17,306 nt of DNA, from NCBI GenBank assembly GCA_964543995.1, contig CAZJBB010000046.1, forward strand, positions 1 to 17,306, read 5' to 3'. The DNA comes from CAIXTV01 sp964543995. GTDB lineage: Bacteria > Bacteroidota > Bacteroidia > Bacteroidales > CAIXTV01. The notes beneath the pieces were generated by a model. That model did not search any database, was not told the DNA's origin, and saw only the letters and a list, made by a program, of their open reading frames with translations. Both the position numbers and the translations under genes were made by a program. Below, piece after piece: positions 15,917 through 17,306 of the stretch; the first letter of the stretch is position 1, and each line of letters opens with the position of its first letter.

Positions 15917-16302
15917 AAACAACAGTTCATTCTATCGCCTTGGCTTTATTGCCGGGGAGGAAAGTCCGGACAACACAGAGTACCATACTTCCTAACGGGA
16001 AGGCTTGTAGGAGGAAACTCCTGCAAGACAGAGAGTGCCACAGAAAATTACCGTCCCGACTCGTCGGGATAAGGGTGAAAATGTGAGGTAAGAGCTCACA
16101 ACGCTTTATGGTGACATAGGGCGGGGGTAAACCTTATGGGTTGAAAGACCAAATATACCGAGAGCTTCTGCTTGCAGAACATGAGTTACTCGCTCATTCT
16201 CGGGGGGTAGGTTGATTGAACCCGCCAGTGATGACGGGTCCAGATAAATGATAGAAGTTCCGTTCTGCGGAAAACAGAATCCGGCTTATCGAACTGTTGT
16301 TT
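15917..16302 (+). ncRNA. rnpB: RNase P RNA, bacterial class A
   Basis: The catalytic RNA of RNase P, which removes 5' leaders from pre-tRNAs together with the RnpA protein. Conserved landmarks appear in order: GAGGAAAGTCCGGAC (15957-15971), the ACAGAGAG-type and ACAGAAAATTACCG segments (about 16028-16053), AAGGGTGAAAATGTGAGGTAAGAGCTCAC (16071-16099, named here only by its ends AAGGGTGAAA and AGAGCTCAC), the GGGGGGTAGGTTG loop (about 16202-16214) and ACAGAATCCGGCTTATCG near the 3' end. P1 is a perfect 12-base helix, 15917-15928 with 16291-16302, and P2 is TTCTATC with GATAGAA. P12 is the perfect stem TCCCGAC/GTCGGGA (16054-16069). Any reading frame across this region is fortuitous. Confidence 0.95.
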
Positions 16303-16312
16303 TTTTATTTTT
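16291..16312 (+). terminator. rnpB terminator formed from the P1 strand and T tract
   Basis: The 3' strand of P1 runs straight into TTTTTT-A-TTTTT (16301-16312). There is no separate terminator hairpin, so the distant P1 helix or an alternative local stem must serve as the stem. The T tract supports transcription ending at about 16305-16312. Confidence 0.5.
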
Positions 16313-16363
16313 GGAATGAGGTTTGAAATTAATACTTACTTTTATCCAATCAAATTTAATCTC

Positions 16364-16717
16364 ATGAAAAAATCAGTACAAAAGTTATTATTGGTGACCT
16401 TCATTCTAACATTAGGATGGGCAACCTCAGTGAAATCACAAACGGTGTATAGCTGTCAGTATAAAAGCGACGCCAAGGTAAAAATCTATGTTTGCGATTA
16501 TAAAAGCGATGCCGATTTGGTTGTGTATAAATGCGAATATAAAAGCGATGCCTCAGGAAACAAAGGGCTTTGGTATTTCTGCAATTATAAAAGCGATGCA
16601 AAAACTACGGTGTTTTTCTGCGACTATAAAAGTGATGCCGACTTAAAAATCTATTTTTCGAAGTATAAAAGTGATGCCGGATGGCAAAACCGTTCAAAAA
16701 TGCACTTGATGGAGTAG
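16364..16717 (+). CDS. Secreted YKSDA-repeat protein (DUF6150 / 7(1) septoil-knot type)
   Basis: A 117-residue exported protein. A basic start (MKKSVQK) and a hydrophobic stretch to about residue 20 form a signal peptide, probably cut near S25. The mature ~92 residues are six repeats built on Y-x-C-x-YKSDA: the YKSDA motif occurs at 33, 46, 59, 75, 88 and 101 (first residue), spaced 13, 13, 16, 13 and 13. The longer central unit holds SGNKGLWYF. Five repeats carry a Cys three residues ahead of the Y; the sixth has Ser. I recall this pattern from proteins named DUF6150 or '7(1) septoil knot' domain, reported as unusually knotted small proteins; that assignment is from memory. Start chosen at 16364 because the signal peptide follows directly; an upstream in-frame ATG at 16316 would precede the -7-like TACTTTTA (16337-16344). 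Function unknown. Confidence 0.78.
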   Translation: MKKSVQKLLLVTFILTLGWATSVKSQTVYSCQYKSDAKVKIYVCDYKSDADLVVYKCEYKSDASGNKGLWYFCNYKSDAKTTVFFCDYKSDADLKIYFSKYKSDAGWQNRSKMHLME

Positions 16718-16718
16718 T

Positions 16719-16741
16719 AGGAAATAATTTAACTATTTCCT
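16719..16741. terminator. Possible shared terminator between convergent genes
   Basis: AGGAAATA (16719-16726) and TATTTCCT (16734-16741) form a perfect 8-base inverted repeat with a 7-base loop, just after the YKSDA-repeat gene and spanning the last codons and stop of rlmN on the other strand. T tracts are short on both sides, so activity is uncertain. Confidence 0.4.
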
Positions 16742-17306
16742 TTCCCTGCCAATTGACCACAAGCGGCTTGAATATCGCTTCCACGACTTCGGCGAATGTT
16801 TACTACCATATTCATGTGCTTGAGGTATTCGGCAAACTCGGTCACTTTTTTTAATTGTGCCGTTCGAAATTGTTTATGATCTGTTTGATTATAAGGAATT
16901 AAGTTCACTTTCACCGGAAAGTTCTTGCAAAATTCAGCCAACTCTTTGGCATGTTTTAGCTCATCATTTACTTTATCGAATAGGATATATTCTATGGTAA
17001 TGCGCTGACCGGTAGTGTTGTAAAAATATCGCAAGGCATCAATGAGTCCTTTCACGTTTTCAACATCATTGAAAGGGATGATGCTTGACCGCAAGTCGTT
17101 ATTCGCTGCATGTAGGGATAAAGCCAAATGCACACCTGTGTTTTCATCGGCCAATCGAACTATTTGCTTTGAAAGGCCCACAGTAGATACGGTAATTCTC
17201 TGAGGCGACATGCCCATACCGTCCACAGAAGTAATCATTTTAATTGCTTTAATCAAGGCTTCGTAATTTAACAATGGCTCACCCATGCCCATGAAAACAA
17301 TGTTTG
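16729..17306 (-). CDS. rlmN: Dual-specificity RNA methyltransferase RlmN, C-terminal part
   Basis: The C-terminal 192 codons of RlmN, the radical-SAM enzyme that methylates C2 of A2503 in 23S rRNA and A37 in some tRNAs. The gene enters from the right edge and reads NIVFMGMGEPLLNYE, the GEP motif region that follows the CxxxCxxC cluster (outside the window). SPQRITVSTVG, LALSLHA, IEYILFDKVND and LIPYN follow in the family order. RGSDIQAACGQL near the end carries the second catalytic cysteine used for the methyl transfer intermediate. Nothing in the visible part is damaged. It converges on the YKSDA-repeat gene, with 11 bases between the two stop codons. Confidence 0.96.
   Translation of the reverse strand, partial: NIVFMGMGEPLLNYEALIKAIKMITSVDGMGMSPQRITVSTVGLSKQIVRLADENTGVHLALSLHAANNDLRSSIIPFNDVENVKGLIDALRYFYNTTGQRITIEYILFDKVNDELKHAKELAEFCKNFPVKVNLIPYNQTDHKQFRTAQLKKVTEFAEYLKHMNMVVNIRRSRGSDIQAACGQLAGKGNS

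Noticed and set aside
15871..16086. A 71-codon plus-strand reading frame over the start of rnpB
   Set aside because: It lies across the rnpB promoter and conserved RNase P RNA core, and its product has no protein-like features.
16460..16678. CRISPR-like array of 15-base repeats
   Set aside because: The repeats are in frame, too short, and encode the YKSDA motif of an exported protein.

Overview
The window is AT-rich chromosomal DNA from a member of the Bacteroidota, most likely near the Flavobacteriales/Sphingobacteriales, although the sequence does not fix the genus. The clues are -7 boxes of the TAnnTTTG type (perfect copies before the GT5-like gene and rnpB), little Shine-Dalgarno signal, a DUF4270 lipoprotein, a DUF2723 membrane protein, a truncated GT5 'glycogen synthase' next to DUF4270 and glmS, and a YKSDA-repeat protein of the DUF6150 / 7(1) septoil-knot type. 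Names rest on recognised motifs and remembered family sequences; no search was run.

Layout. 1-279 (-): start of an NAD-dependent epimerase/RmlD-like gene that runs off the left edge. 337-3381 (-): large multi-pass DUF2723 (GT117-like) membrane protein ending at a clear hairpin terminator. A divergent intergenic region then leads to a plus-strand run: truncated GT5-domain protein (3601-4428), DUF4270 lipoprotein (4406-5785) and glmS (5797-7635). A promoter-like gap follows, then udk (7708-8331), aat (8331-9011), a 1087-residue outer-membrane fusion protein (9070-12333) and a YhbP/UPF0306 protein (12333-12776); two of these junctions are TAATG stop/start overlaps. Next come a 201-base leader with nested hairpins and the B12-dependent class II ribonucleotide reductase nrdJ (12978-15683). 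A gap with a degenerate dispersed repeat precedes rnpB (about 15917-16302), then a small exported repeat protein (16364-16717), and convergent with it the 3' part of rlmN (16729-17306, running off the right edge).

How the genes relate. Most are housekeeping: GlmS feeds amino-sugar synthesis for the envelope, Udk salvages pyrimidine nucleosides, Aat feeds the N-end rule pathway, NrdJ makes deoxynucleotides, rnpB matures tRNA and RlmN methylates rRNA/tRNA. The less understood material is envelope-related: the DUF2723 protein, the DUF4270 lipoprotein, the fusion of a degenerate peptidase-like domain, a TolB-like propeller and an Omp85-like barrel, and the secreted YKSDA-repeat protein. I found no mobile element, CRISPR array, tRNA gene or defence system. 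The best leads are the barrel fusion, the YKSDA-repeat protein, the GT5 remnant that has lost its nucleotide-sugar loop, and the nrdJ leader.
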